Source of the DNA: JAUVPB01 sp965223695
Lineage (GTDB): Bacteria > Actinomycetota > Thermoleophilia > Gaiellales > Gaiellaceae
DNA length: 64,000 bases
Direction of reading: 5' to 3'
NCBI GenBank assembly: GCA_965223695.1
Contig: CBDCXJ010000027.1
Coordinates: 1-64,000, forward strand
The notes below the pieces were generated by a model. That model saw nothing but the letters and a program-made list of their open reading frames with translations, searched no databases and had not been told where the DNA came from. How positions within the stretch are numbered: the stretch's first letter is position 1; every line of letters begins with the position of its first letter. This document shows positions 8,238 to 16,150 of the stretch, one piece after another. The translations under genes and the position numbers were made by a program.

Positions 8238-8468
8238 ATGTGTAGAAGCATCAAAACCCTGCGGCGGCAAGACGATCCCGCCACCGGCGAAGAGATCAGG
8301 GCGGCGGCCCTCCAGTTCGTCCGGAAAGTCAGCGGATACCGCGTGCCGTCTCGCGCGAATGAGCGGGCGTTCGATACGGCCGTGACCGAGGTCGCGGAGG
8401 CGTCCCGTCGGCTGCTGCTCTCGCTGCAGAGCCCTCGCGGACGACACACCGGCGTCGTGGTGATCTGA
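8238..8468 (+). CDS. DUF2277 family small protein
   Basis: Starting at the ATG at 8238 gives 76 aa beginning MCRSIKTLRRQDDPATGEEI. The central RAAALQFVRKVSGYRVPSRA and N-E-x-A-F-D pattern are characteristic of DUF2277, a widespread small bacterial family of unknown function. The longer in-frame ORF upstream reads through non-homologous sequence and is not used. The start is preceded by GAGGATCGAG, a usable ribosome binding site. There is no clear membrane segment or signal peptide, so the protein is probably cytoplasmic. A conserved Cys at position 2 and several basic residues are visible. It stands alone between repeat B and the monooxygenase gene. Confidence 0.85.
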   Translation: MCRSIKTLRRQDDPATGEEIRAAALQFVRKVSGYRVPSRANERAFDTAVTEVAEASRRLLLSLQSPRGRHTGVVVI

Positions 8469-8546
8469 TCCAGGCCGAAGTCGTCGGCGGACGCTTCTCC
8501 GCCCCGTAGTACGTCCCCGGATCACTCCAGGGTTCACCATGCTCTC

Positions 8547-9748
8547 ATGAAAGCCTTCGATGGCGTGCTGATCGCCGGGGCCGGCGTCGTCGGACTCACC
8601 GCCGCGCTCTCCCTCGCTCGCAGGGGAGTTCCCGTCCTGGTGCTCGAGGCGGAGTCCGAGCTCGTTAGGGAGTACCGGGGCTCGACCTTTCACCCGCCGA
8701 CGCTGGAGATGCTCGACGAGCTTGGCGTCGCGGAAGAGCTGATCCGGCGAGCGGTCGTCGTCGACAGGGTCCAGTATCGGGACCGCCGGGAAGGCCTGAT
8801 AGCCGAGCTCGATATGGGGCTCCTCAAAGAGGACACGCGCTACCCGTTCCGCCTACAGATAGATCAGTACGCGCTGGCGGTCATGCTGCTCGACCGCCTG
8901 AAGCGGCTTCCCGCCACCGAGATCAGGTTTCACAAGAGGGTCACCGGAGCGGCGGCGAGTCCCGATCATGCGACCCTGACGGTGGAGACCTCAGGGGGCA
9001 TCGAAACGTTCGCCGGTCCATACGTCGTCGGAGCCGATGGGGGAGGCAGCGCCGTCCGCCGGTCGCTGGGCGTCGAGTTCGAGGGCATGACCTATCCGGA
9101 GCGGTACCTCACCGTGTTCACGACCTTCGACTTCTCCGCGCACATCCCGGACCTCGGTCCTGTCAGCTACGTCTCGGACCCTGGAGAGTGGTTCCTGATG
9201 CTCCGTTCCCCGGACGTCTGGCGCGTCCTGTTCCCAACGCGTCCGGAGGAGCGTGACCAGGACATCCTGGCCGATACGTCGATCCAGGCCCGGCTTCGCG
9301 GGATCGTGAATGCGCCCGGCCCTTTCGAAATCGTCCATAGCCGCCTGTACAAGGTGCACCAGCGGGTGGCCGAGACCTACCGGAGGGGCGCCGTCCTCCT
9401 CGCCGGGGACGCCGCCCACCTGAACAACCCCGTCGGCGGCATGGGACTCAACGGAGGCATTCACGACGCCGTGAATCTCGCGGAGAAGCTGGCGAGAGTC
9501 TGGCACGGCGAGACGGGCCCCGACCAGCTTCGACCTGTATGCGACGGATCGCAGACGGATCGCCCTCGAGCACGTCCAGGCGCAGGCGCACCGGAACGTC
9601 CTCGACCTGTCCGAGCCGGACCCGGACAAGCGGAAGCGGGTCCACGGACGAGCTTCGCGGGATCGCGCGCGATCCCGAGCTTGCCCGGCAGCTCCTGCTG
9701 CGGACCTCGATGATCGCCGGGCTCCGCGGTTCGGCGGCTGCCCCGTAG
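8547..9748 (+). CDS. FAD-dependent aromatic monooxygenase, frameshifted
   Basis: A UbiH/PheA-type flavoprotein monooxygenase that would hydroxylate aromatic substrates with NAD(P)H and O2. The N-terminus shows the Rossmann motif IAGAGVVGLTAALSLARRG with the following acidic residue (VLVLEAE). The second FAD motif is VLLAGDAAHLNNPVGGMGLN. After WHGETGPDQL the reading frame is lost. Removing one base near 9528 restores FDLYATDRRRIALEHVQAQA, and removing one G near 9640 (CCACGGACG) restores DELRGIARDPELARQL to the stop at 9748. With both repairs the protein is about 400 aa, normal for the family. Two single-base insertions in otherwise intact coding sequence suggest sequencing error rather than decay. 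Confidence 0.88.
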
Positions 9749-9763
9749 TGGCGGAGGCCGCTC

Positions 9764-10127
9764 CTAGCCTGTTCCCAGGAACTGCTCCAGGGCCCTGCAC
9801 CGGCGACTTGATCTCCAGGATCGTGGCGTCCTCGATCGCCTTGACCCCGTGCGTGACCCCCTGCGGGTGCCGGCAGGCGTCTCCGGCGTCCAGGACGAAG
9901 GTCTCCTGGTCCACCACCATCCTCACCTTGCCCCTGAGGACGTACACCACCGACTCGTGTTGGTGGACGTGCGGTGGAGATCCGGACCCCGCCGGGTAGT
10001 GAATCTCCAGCATCACCATCTGATCCCCGGCCATCATCGGTTTCATGTGGACCTCCCCCTGAACAGGGAGCCCCTCAATGGTCTTGATGGCGCGTTCCGG
10101 GACGTCCGCGCTCCTGGCTACGATCAT
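9764..10127 (-). CDS. Cupin-domain protein, frameshifted near its end
   Basis: A single-domain cupin of about 120 aa. The first cupin motif is PPHVHQHESVVYVLRGKVRM, supplying His/His/Glu metal ligands, and the second is DACRHPQGVTHGVKA. Such proteins bind a metal ion and act as small dioxygenases, isomerases or sensors; the role here is unknown. After EIKSPVQ the frame runs on across the opposite gene. A one-base change in the palindromic AGGGCCCT (9789-9796) instead gives LEQFLGTG and a TAG stop at 9764-9766, a typical cupin C-terminus. The gene is convergent with the monooxygenase gene and ends 15 nt from it. Confidence 0.85.
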
Positions 10128-10156
10128 AGCTGTCCTCCGACCTTGGTTTACTCGAC

Positions 10157-10218
10157 GGGGGTTCCAAGGGGGTGAAGCCCTCTTGGCGGGGGCCTGGGGG
10201 TGTCCCCCAGAACCCCCT
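10157..10218 (+). repeat. GC-rich palindromic repeat, family 1 copy C
   Basis: It starts GGGGTTCCAAGGGGGTGAAG and includes GGCGGGGGCCTGGGGGTG then TCCCCCAGAACCCCC. It abuts the stop codon of the leftward EthD-like gene (stop 10217-10219). Orientation relative to the upstream gene matches copies A and B. Confidence 0.75.
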
Positions 10219-10578
10219 ACTCAGGGGAGATTCGCTTGAGGAGTACGTGCCGGCGGTTGCCGGTGTGCGGCCTCACCTTTCCGGGCCACCTACCGCTGTC
10301 CACCGCCTTGCCCCAGGCCTCGCTGGTCAGCACGTCCGGAGTCTCCAGCTCGTAGATGGCGGTGTAGGTGGGTTCGTTCTCCATACGGATAGTCTTCCTC
10401 TCGCCTCCGATGACCATCGACAGCTCGTCCGTCCGGAAGCGGGCGACCGAGAGAGCACGCCGGGGACCTCGCGGAGCAGCGGGACGTGCTCCTCGGCGTA
10501 CACCTCGTTGAAGAGCGCCTCCTTATCCGGGTCGACGTCCATTCGCGCCATGAAGAGGTATCTTGCATCGATCGACAT
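10217..10578 (-). CDS. EthD-like dimeric alpha/beta-barrel protein, frameshifted
   Basis: From the ATG at 10578 (ribosome binding site GGAGG about 8 nt upstream) the first frame encodes MSIDARYLFMARMDVDPDKE, then LFNEVYAEEHVPLLREVPGV. After VLS the frame must shift at the CTCTCTC run (plus-strand 10449-10455). The sequence then continues VARFRTDELSMVIGGERKTI and PTYTAIYELETPDVLTSEAW, to the stop at 10217. The N-terminal pattern (acidic D-P-x-x-E, then F-N-x-x-Y-x-E-E-H-V-P-x-L) is typical of small ferredoxin-fold/EthD-like proteins that often serve as degradation accessory or isomerase proteins. About 120 aa when repaired. A two-base expansion of a TC run is the simplest cause of the frameshift. 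Confidence 0.72.
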
Positions 10579-10659
10579 TCCGGGAGCCTCCAATTTGAAT
10601 CGTCGTGTCTGAGTCCGCCCCGGCGGCGGAGGTTAGCGTACATCCCCCACGCGAAGACG

Positions 10660-11851
10660 TTATCGCTTCGTTGCCGGCGGTCCAGCCCAGAGGCCCCGGA
10701 CCGGGTCGTATACCTCGGCGGTGTCCAGGGTTCCTTCCTCGTTGGAGCCCCCGGCTACGAGCACGGTCCCGTCCTTTAGCAGGGTCGCCGAGTGGCCAAC
10801 GCGGGGGATGCTCATCGGTGCGACGCGCGACCATAGACCGGTCGCCGGATCGTACACGATCGACGACGACAGGTACGGCACCTCGGACCGGCCACCCGCA
10901 ACGAGGACCCTGCCGTCGGCCAGCACCGTGGCCGTGTGGCCGGCGCGAGGCTCGGGCATCAGCGCCGTCGGCGACCACAGGCCGGACGACGGGTCGTACA
11001 CCTCCGCCGACGAGAGTAGCACGTCCGAGCCCTCTCCGCCTATTACGAGCACCCTGCCGTCCCTGAGCAGCACCGCCAAGTGGTCCCGGCGAGCGTCGTC
11101 CATGCCGTCCGCCTGCCTCCACTCCCCGGCTGCTGGATCGTACACCTCGACCGTCGCCAGTGCGCGCTCATCCTGGCTGCGGCCCCCCCGCTACCAGGAC
11201 CGTACCGTCCCGCAGGAGAGTCGCGGTATGGTGGGAGCGCTCCTGCGCCATGCTGCCGGTCGAGGACCACTGATCGGCCGCTGGATCGTACTCCTCGGCC
11301 GAGCTCCGGTAGGTGCGGACCATTCCCCCCACGACCAGGAGACGTCCGTCCGTCAGGACGACCGCAGCATGAAACGCCCGTGCTTCGGACATCCGGGCGC
11401 CCTCGGACCAAACGCCGGTGGCGGGGTCGTAGATCTCCAGGCTCGACAAGAACGCCGTGACGCCCTGACCACCCGCCACCGCGATCCTGCCGTCCGGGAG
11501 CAACGACATCGGAAGCGACTTCCGAGCCTTGAGCATGTCTGCGGCGACCCTCCACTCGCGGCGAACCGGGTCGAAGACCTCCGTGGCCACCAGGGGCGGC
11601 TCATATCGGCGGAACTCCGTGCCAATGACCATAACGGTCCCGTCTGGAAGCAGAGTCGCCGAATGGAGCCTGCGATGCTCGTTCATGCGGCCGACGGCGA
11701 CAATCCCCTCGGGAGTCGGCGACGAGCCGGCCGCCGCCCCGCCCCCTCCGCGACAGGCCACGACCAGGCTCATGGCCATCAGCCCGAGGACTATTGCGGC
11801 AAGGCCGAGGGTAGGTCGTGTGTCGTGCGCTGTGATCTTCATGAGTGGCAA
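10660..11851 (-). CDS. Kelch-repeat lipoprotein, frameshifted
   Basis: An exported lipoprotein: a hydrophobic signal (LGLAAIVLGLMAMSL) ends in the lipobox VVAC. The mature part holds about seven kelch motifs of the form YDPATGVWS...HAAVVLTDGRLLVVGG, which fold into a beta-propeller. The frame breaks at a run of seven C (plus-strand 11183-11189). With one base fewer the protein continues AGGRSQDERALATVEVYDPA into the second ORF (stop 10660), giving about 396 aa. The mononucleotide run makes a sequencing indel likely, although phase variation of a surface protein is an alternative. Kelch lipoproteins bind ligands or sugars at the surface; no partner is evident. Confidence 0.85.
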
Positions 11852-11964
11852 TTATCGTGCGGAAACCGAGCGTAGCCCTCTGGCGGACAAGGGTATCACG
11901 CCGGGTCCCGCCTTGCGTCGAAGCGCTGCATAGCGTGGTACAATCTAACGCCGGACCATCGAGG

Positions 11965-12034
11965 CCTTCGACAAGCTCGGGCCGAACTGAAGCCGGCCAC
12001 CCTCTCCGTTCGTAGTGAGCGTGTCGAGCCATGG
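11965..12034. repeat. Palindromic intergenic repeat, family 2 copy 1
   Basis: CCTTCGACAAGCTCGGGCCG on the left mirrors CGTAGTGAGCGTGTCGAGCC on the right, giving an imperfect inverted repeat. It resembles widespread REP-like elements carrying TTCGACAAGCTC...GAGC.TGTCGA. A related copy lies at 18788-18851. It sits upstream of the solute-binding protein gene and overlaps the longer, rejected 5' extension of that ORF. Confidence 0.6.
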
Positions 12035-12062
12035 GGATCGTAGACCAATCTCTGGAGCTATC

Positions 12063-13691
12063 TTGAAGCGCTCATCTGGTGGCAGGCGACCACTACACAT
12101 CGCGCTGTTGGCGACGCTATTGGTCGTGGCGGGCACGCTAGGTATCCTCGCGTGCGGGGGCTCGTCGGATTCCGATCCTCGACAGACGGCGCTCAGGGTA
12201 GCGCTGGCTACCTTCGGTGGCGAGGTCCTCGACCCTTCGATGGACTCCCATGGCGGCCTCAACTACCACGGCCCCATGTTCGACCACCTCCTCGGCGTCG
12301 GTCCCGATGGTAGACAAGACCTTCGGCTCGGCCTGCTGGCCGGGTGGGAGATGGGGCCGTCGGGCGAGACGTACTCTCTGAGCCTGAGAGAGGGACTGGA
12401 GTGGCACGACCGGGTAGAGGTCACCGCCGATGACATCGCCTTCAGCATGTCTCACTACTCGAGGGACGAGGCCGTCTGCGCCGGCTGCTCCGGACTGAAG
12501 GAGGCCCTTGCGAGGGTCGAGATAAGAGATAGGTACAGCGCCACGCTGCACCTGAAGACGCCCGACATCCTGTTCCTGGGAACGCTCGGACCTCTCGAGG
12601 GTGACATGCCGCTGCTGTCCGGCCGCGGAGGGGACGGCGTCGGCGGCGAAGGTCTGGAAGGACGGCCGCTGGGCACCGGCCCCTGGAGGTTCGCCGAGCG
12701 CGTTCTCCGCAGCTCGATCGACTACGATGCCAACGAGAGCTATTGGAACCGGGAGAGATCGCCCGGCTTCGAGCGGCTCCACCTCACTGAGGTGCCCGAG
12801 GTCGACGTACGTCTGGCGATGCTCAGGTCCGGCATAGTAGACATGGCGCCCGTAGACGTGAAGCACATCGAGGCCCTGCGTGCGGAGGGATTCGCCATCC
12901 AGGGACCCAGGAACGTCCTCTCCACCGCGTTCAGGTTCTTCATGCCCTACGACCCGAATTTCCTGACGTCGCGCGTGGAGTTCCGCCGAGCACTGATCCT
13001 CGGGATGAATCTCGAATCGATCGTCGGCAGCATCTTCCCGCCGGAGGCGGCGACCCTGTCGGCCGGTTCCGCGCTGTTCAACCCGGTGACGGAAGGGTAC
13101 GATCCGGACCTGCCGCCCTACCCCTACGACCCGGAACAAGCAATACGTCTACTGGAGGAGGCCGAGTACCGGGGGGGCACGGTTCACCTCTTCTCGGTCA
13201 CGGCCTATGGCCTGTCCGAGATGCCCCGGATCAACGAGCTCGTCGCGGAGGACTGGCGGAGCATCGGCATCAACGTGGAGGTCGTTCCGGTGGAGTGGCC
13301 GGTGCTGCAGGGCCGCCTGCTGGCCAGGCCCCAGCTGCTCGACGACGTCGGCCCGGCGCCGATCCTCCACGGTGCCGCTCCCACCAACAGGCCCGGCGGC
13401 GTCTTCGACGGGATGCGCCGCTACATAACGGCGGACGATGGCAGCCTCCTCTCCTACCACGACCCCGAGAACGGAAGCCGAATCCTGTCGGATATCACCG
13501 CGTTGCGGGACCGGAGCGCAAGGGCGGCGAGCCTCGAGGAGCTGAACCGGAGGATGTACGAAGAGTACTGGGCCGCGCCCGTCTTTTGGCAGCACGAGGT
13601 CTACGCCCTGAGCCCTGATCTCACCGGGTGGTTGCCCACCGACGGCACGGCCTCGGACCTGCGGCTGGAGACCATACGAGCCGCAGACTAG
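12063..13691 (+). CDS. ABC transporter solute-binding lipoprotein, family 5
   Basis: A periplasmic or surface lipoprotein of the DppA/OppA class (SBP family 5), which binds peptides, opines or nickel for an ABC importer. The TTG start at 12063 (GGAG 6 nt upstream) puts basic residues directly before the signal helix HIALLATLLVVAGTLG, ending in lipobox ILAC. The longer ORF from GTG at 12015 would read through repeat family 2 and is less likely. Mature motifs include ADDIAFSMSHY, GTGPWRFAE and MLRSGIVDMAPVDVK, typical of the family. About 540 aa. No permease or ATPase genes lie next to it, so the cognate importer is elsewhere. Substrate unknown. Confidence 0.88.
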   Translation: MKRSSGGRRPLHIALLATLLVVAGTLGILACGGSSDSDPRQTALRVALATFGGEVLDPSMDSHGGLNYHGPMFDHLLGVGPDGRQDLRLGLLAGWEMGPSGETYSLSLREGLEWHDRVEVTADDIAFSMSHYSRDEAVCAGCSGLKEALARVEIRDRYSATLHLKTPDILFLGTLGPLEGDMPLLSGRGGDGVGGEGLEGRPLGTGPWRFAERVLRSSIDYDANESYWNRERSPGFERLHLTEVPEVDVRLAMLRSGIVDMAPVDVKHIEALRAEGFAIQGPRNVLSTAFRFFMPYDPNFLTSRVEFRRALILGMNLESIVGSIFPPEAATLSAGSALFNPVTEGYDPDLPPYPYDPEQAIRLLEEAEYRGGTVHLFSVTAYGLSEMPRINELVAEDWRSIGINVEVVPVEWPVLQGRLLARPQLLDDVGPAPILHGAAPTNRPGGVFDGMRRYITADDGSLLSYHDPENGSRILSDITALRDRSARAASLEELNRRMYEEYWAAPVFWQHEVYALSPDLTGWLPTDGTASDLRLETIRAAD

Positions 13692-13777
13692 CCTGCCAAC
13701 AGGCAGGGACCTATTTCCCAGGCTGTTGGAGACCTTTGGTGCAGGAATATCCGTCCTCCCTGGGATACGGTGGATAG

Positions 13778-13999
13778 ATGGGCAACCCACACGGCGGCGC
13801 CTCCAAGACAGTTCAGATGACCGAGGAAGCGTATCACCGCGCGCGGGTCGCGGCCGTCCTCTCGCAGCAGACCCTCGGGCAATGGCTGGAGGAGGCTGTC
13901 GCGGAGAGGTTCGAGAGGGAGGCGGCTCCCGTTCTCCTGGGCTCGGCTGGGCAGACCTACCCCGGCGGCCGTGCAATGCCGGCGACGCGTTCGGCCTGA
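13778..13999 (+). CDS. Small protein, possible ribbon-helix-helix DNA-binding type
   Basis: A 73-aa ORF. Residues about 10-48 (KTVQMTEEAYHRARVAAVLS then QTLGQWLEEAVAERFERE) look like the beta strand plus two helices of RHH/Arc-type proteins and short antitoxins. The last 20 residues are low-information. No toxin-like gene is adjacent. The upstream ribosome binding site is poor. I regard it as a plausible but unconfirmed gene. Confidence 0.5.
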   Translation: MGNPHGGASKTVQMTEEAYHRARVAAVLSQQTLGQWLEEAVAERFEREAAPVLLGSAGQTYPGGRAMPATRSA

Positions 14000-14213
14000 C
14001 TACCAGGCTCCTGGTCGCGCTGGTCGATCGATCCTCCCTCCGCTGCAAACCGTCCCCCAAACCGGCCTCATAACCTCTTCTTATAGACGTCAAACCCTTA
14101 GAGCATTGGGCATCCTGCCGTTACAATTTCTGCGTCGATTGTCGGCCGCCGATCCGGTGTTCGACCGAGGGCCCAAGCCTGAGCTCAAGCCTGATCTGAT
14201 GAGAGGATGAGGA

Positions 14214-15989
14214 ATGCGCACGACCAGACGTTCCTGGAGTGTCCTGAGTAGATCGCGTTCGACGATTCTGACGGGTGCCGCCCTTCTGACGGTTCTGCTT
14301 GCGCTCGTCGCCTGTGGCGGATCGGAAGGCACCGTCGGCCCGCAAGGAGAGCCTGGGCCGGAAGGCTCAGCAGGTCCCGTAGGCCCCAAGGGCGATCCCG
14401 GACCTGGGGGCGCGGCGGGAGAGCCAGGCCCTCAAGGCGAACGCGGGCCGCGGGGGCTGGCGGGTGTGGAGGGCGAGGCCGGCGAGACCGTCACGGTAAC
14501 CGAGGATGGCACCGTGGTTTCAACCGGAGAGGCCGGCCTTCAGGGCCCTCCCGGTCCTGAGGGTTCCGAGGGGCCCGAAGGGTCGAGGGGACCGGAAGGC
14601 GCGAAGGGGTCCCAGGGCCCGCCGGGCCCGCAGGGTCAGCAGGGACCGGCCGGCGCGGCCGGACCACTCCCCGTTCCGGACTTTGTCAGCGTCGTCGTCA
14701 GCACGGTCGAGCGATCCGGCGTGGTCGGCCTCTCCACATCCGTTGCGATCGGGACGGACGGCCTGGGACTGATCGCCTACTACGACAAGGGCAACGGCGA
14801 CTTCAAGGTCGCCCACTGCGAGAACGTGTCGTGCACGGTCACGACGATCGCGATGCTGGACGCCGACGGAGATGTCGGCGACTACGTGTCGCTCGCGATC
14901 GGAGACGATGGCCTCGGCCTGATCGCATACTCCGACACGACCAACCTGGACCTCAAGGTCGCTCACTGCGACGATGTGGCGTGCTCGAGCGCGTCGCTGT
15001 CGATGATCGACGGCCAGGACAATGGCAACGTCGGGCAGCATGCATCCGTGGCCATCGGTGCCGATGGGCTCGGACTGATCAGCTACTTCGACGATGCCAC
15101 CAACGATCTCAAGGTTGCCCACTGCGTGGACCTCTTCTGCACCAGGGCGACCGCGACCTCGGTGGACGCCACCGACGACTCCGCCGGCCAGTTCACCTCC
15201 ATCGTCATCGGCGACGATGGCCTGGGTCTGATCAGCTACTACAGCGTGACCCGCCGTGAGCTCAGAGTAGCCCATTGCGAGAACGTCGAATGCAGCGAGG
15301 TGACGATCACGAAGCCGGACAGGGCGGACGACGTCGGCTCGTTCACGTCTATCACGATCGGCGCCGATGGATTCGGGCTGATCAGCTACTACCATATAGA
15401 GGACAGCGGCCTGAGGGTGGCGCACTGCGAGGACGCAGCCTGCACGACGGCCAAGAGGACCACGCTGGATGCCGAGGGGGTTGTCGGGCTGGACACCTCG
15501 ATCATCATCGGTCCCGACGGCCTGGGCCTCATCAGCTACGCCGACGTCGTCAACGGCGACCTGAAGGTCGCCCATTGCGACGACATAGAGTGCACGAGTG
15601 CCTCGGTCACCGCGCTCGACCAGCTCGGAAACGTCGGGACCTTTACGTCGATCGCGCTCGGCGCCGACGGGTTGGCCATAGTCTCCTACTATGACCTGGG
15701 TAACGAGGGCTTGAAGGTGGCCCACTGCGGTACGCCCGACTGTCTGGAGCGCGAGTCGACTGCGAGGGATTCCGTGGTATCCTCCAGCGCCTCCGGCGTC
15801 GGGGACGCGGCCGCGATAGTGACGTGTCCGACCGGTGGTTTCATCGCCTCCGGAGGGGGCGAGTCCTCGGCCTTCTTGCGATCGAGCAGCCCCGTCAGTG
15901 CGACCAGCTGGCGCGCCATCGGTTTCGATCCCGATGGCGGCGAGGTGACGGTGGTAGCCTGGGCCGTGTGCGTCAGCCGCTCCGAGTAG
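14214..15989 (+). CDS. Surface lipoprotein with collagen-like stalk and seven-repeat propeller-like head
   Basis: A 591-aa lipoprotein. The signal helix ends in lipobox LVAC (C34). Two blocks of Gly-X-Y triplets follow (about residues 42-84 and 104-152), separated by a short non-collagen insert (ETVTVTEDGTVVST). Residues about 165-520 are seven tandem repeats of about 50 aa. Each contains SIAIGxDGLGLISYYD, then LKVAHCEDxxC, with two conserved Cys per repeat. Seven repeats fit a seven-bladed beta-propeller. A C-terminal segment (VTCPTGGFIASGGGESSAF and WRAIGFDPDGGEVTV) lies beyond. The layout suggests an adhesin or binding head held away from the cell by a triple-helical stalk. The ligand is unknown. 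Confidence 0.85.
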   Translation: MRTTRRSWSVLSRSRSTILTGAALLTVLLALVACGGSEGTVGPQGEPGPEGSAGPVGPKGDPGPGGAAGEPGPQGERGPRGLAGVEGEAGETVTVTEDGTVVSTGEAGLQGPPGPEGSEGPEGSRGPEGAKGSQGPPGPQGQQGPAGAAGPLPVPDFVSVVVSTVERSGVVGLSTSVAIGTDGLGLIAYYDKGNGDFKVAHCENVSCTVTTIAMLDADGDVGDYVSLAIGDDGLGLIAYSDTTNLDLKVAHCDDVACSSASLSMIDGQDNGNVGQHASVAIGADGLGLISYFDDATNDLKVAHCVDLFCTRATATSVDATDDSAGQFTSIVIGDDGLGLISYYSVTRRELRVAHCENVECSEVTITKPDRADDVGSFTSITIGADGFGLISYYHIEDSGLRVAHCEDAACTTAKRTTLDAEGVVGLDTSIIIGPDGLGLISYADVVNGDLKVAHCDDIECTSASVTALDQLGNVGTFTSIALGADGLAIVSYYDLGNEGLKVAHCGTPDCLERESTARDSVVSSSASGVGDAAAIVTCPTGGFIASGGGESSAFLRSSSPVSATSWRAIGFDPDGGEVTVVAWAVCVSRSE

Positions 15990-16054
15990 GCTCAGAGCTT
16001 CTCGACCCGGCCGGCGCCGGCAGAACGCCGGAGAACGCCGGAGAACATGGGTGC

Positions 16055-16075
16055 GCGGCGGGCAAGGCCCGCCGC
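16055..16075. terminator. Strong hairpin downstream of the collagen-like gene
   Basis: GCGGCGGGC (16055-16063) and GCCCGCCGC (16067-16075) form a perfect 9-bp stem with an AAG loop, 66 nt after the stop codon. Two tandem CGCCGGAGAA units precede it (about 16026-16045). There is no clear T-run. Confidence 0.5.
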
Positions 16076-16150
16076 CGCCCGTTGGCATTCTGCGGAGCGA
16101 CGAACCGGCTCCGAGTCCCGGCCTCGGTAGTGTCTCCGCAAACTGAGACA

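Noticed and set aside
8991..10127. Long leftward ORF of 378 codons through the cupin
   Set aside because: Only its first third is the cupin; the rest is antisense to the monooxygenase gene, and the natural cupin stop is reached in another frame at 9764.
12015..12062. Upstream GTG start for the solute-binding protein
   Set aside because: The extra residues come from the REP-like repeat and the TTG at 12063 has a better ribosome binding site and signal peptide.
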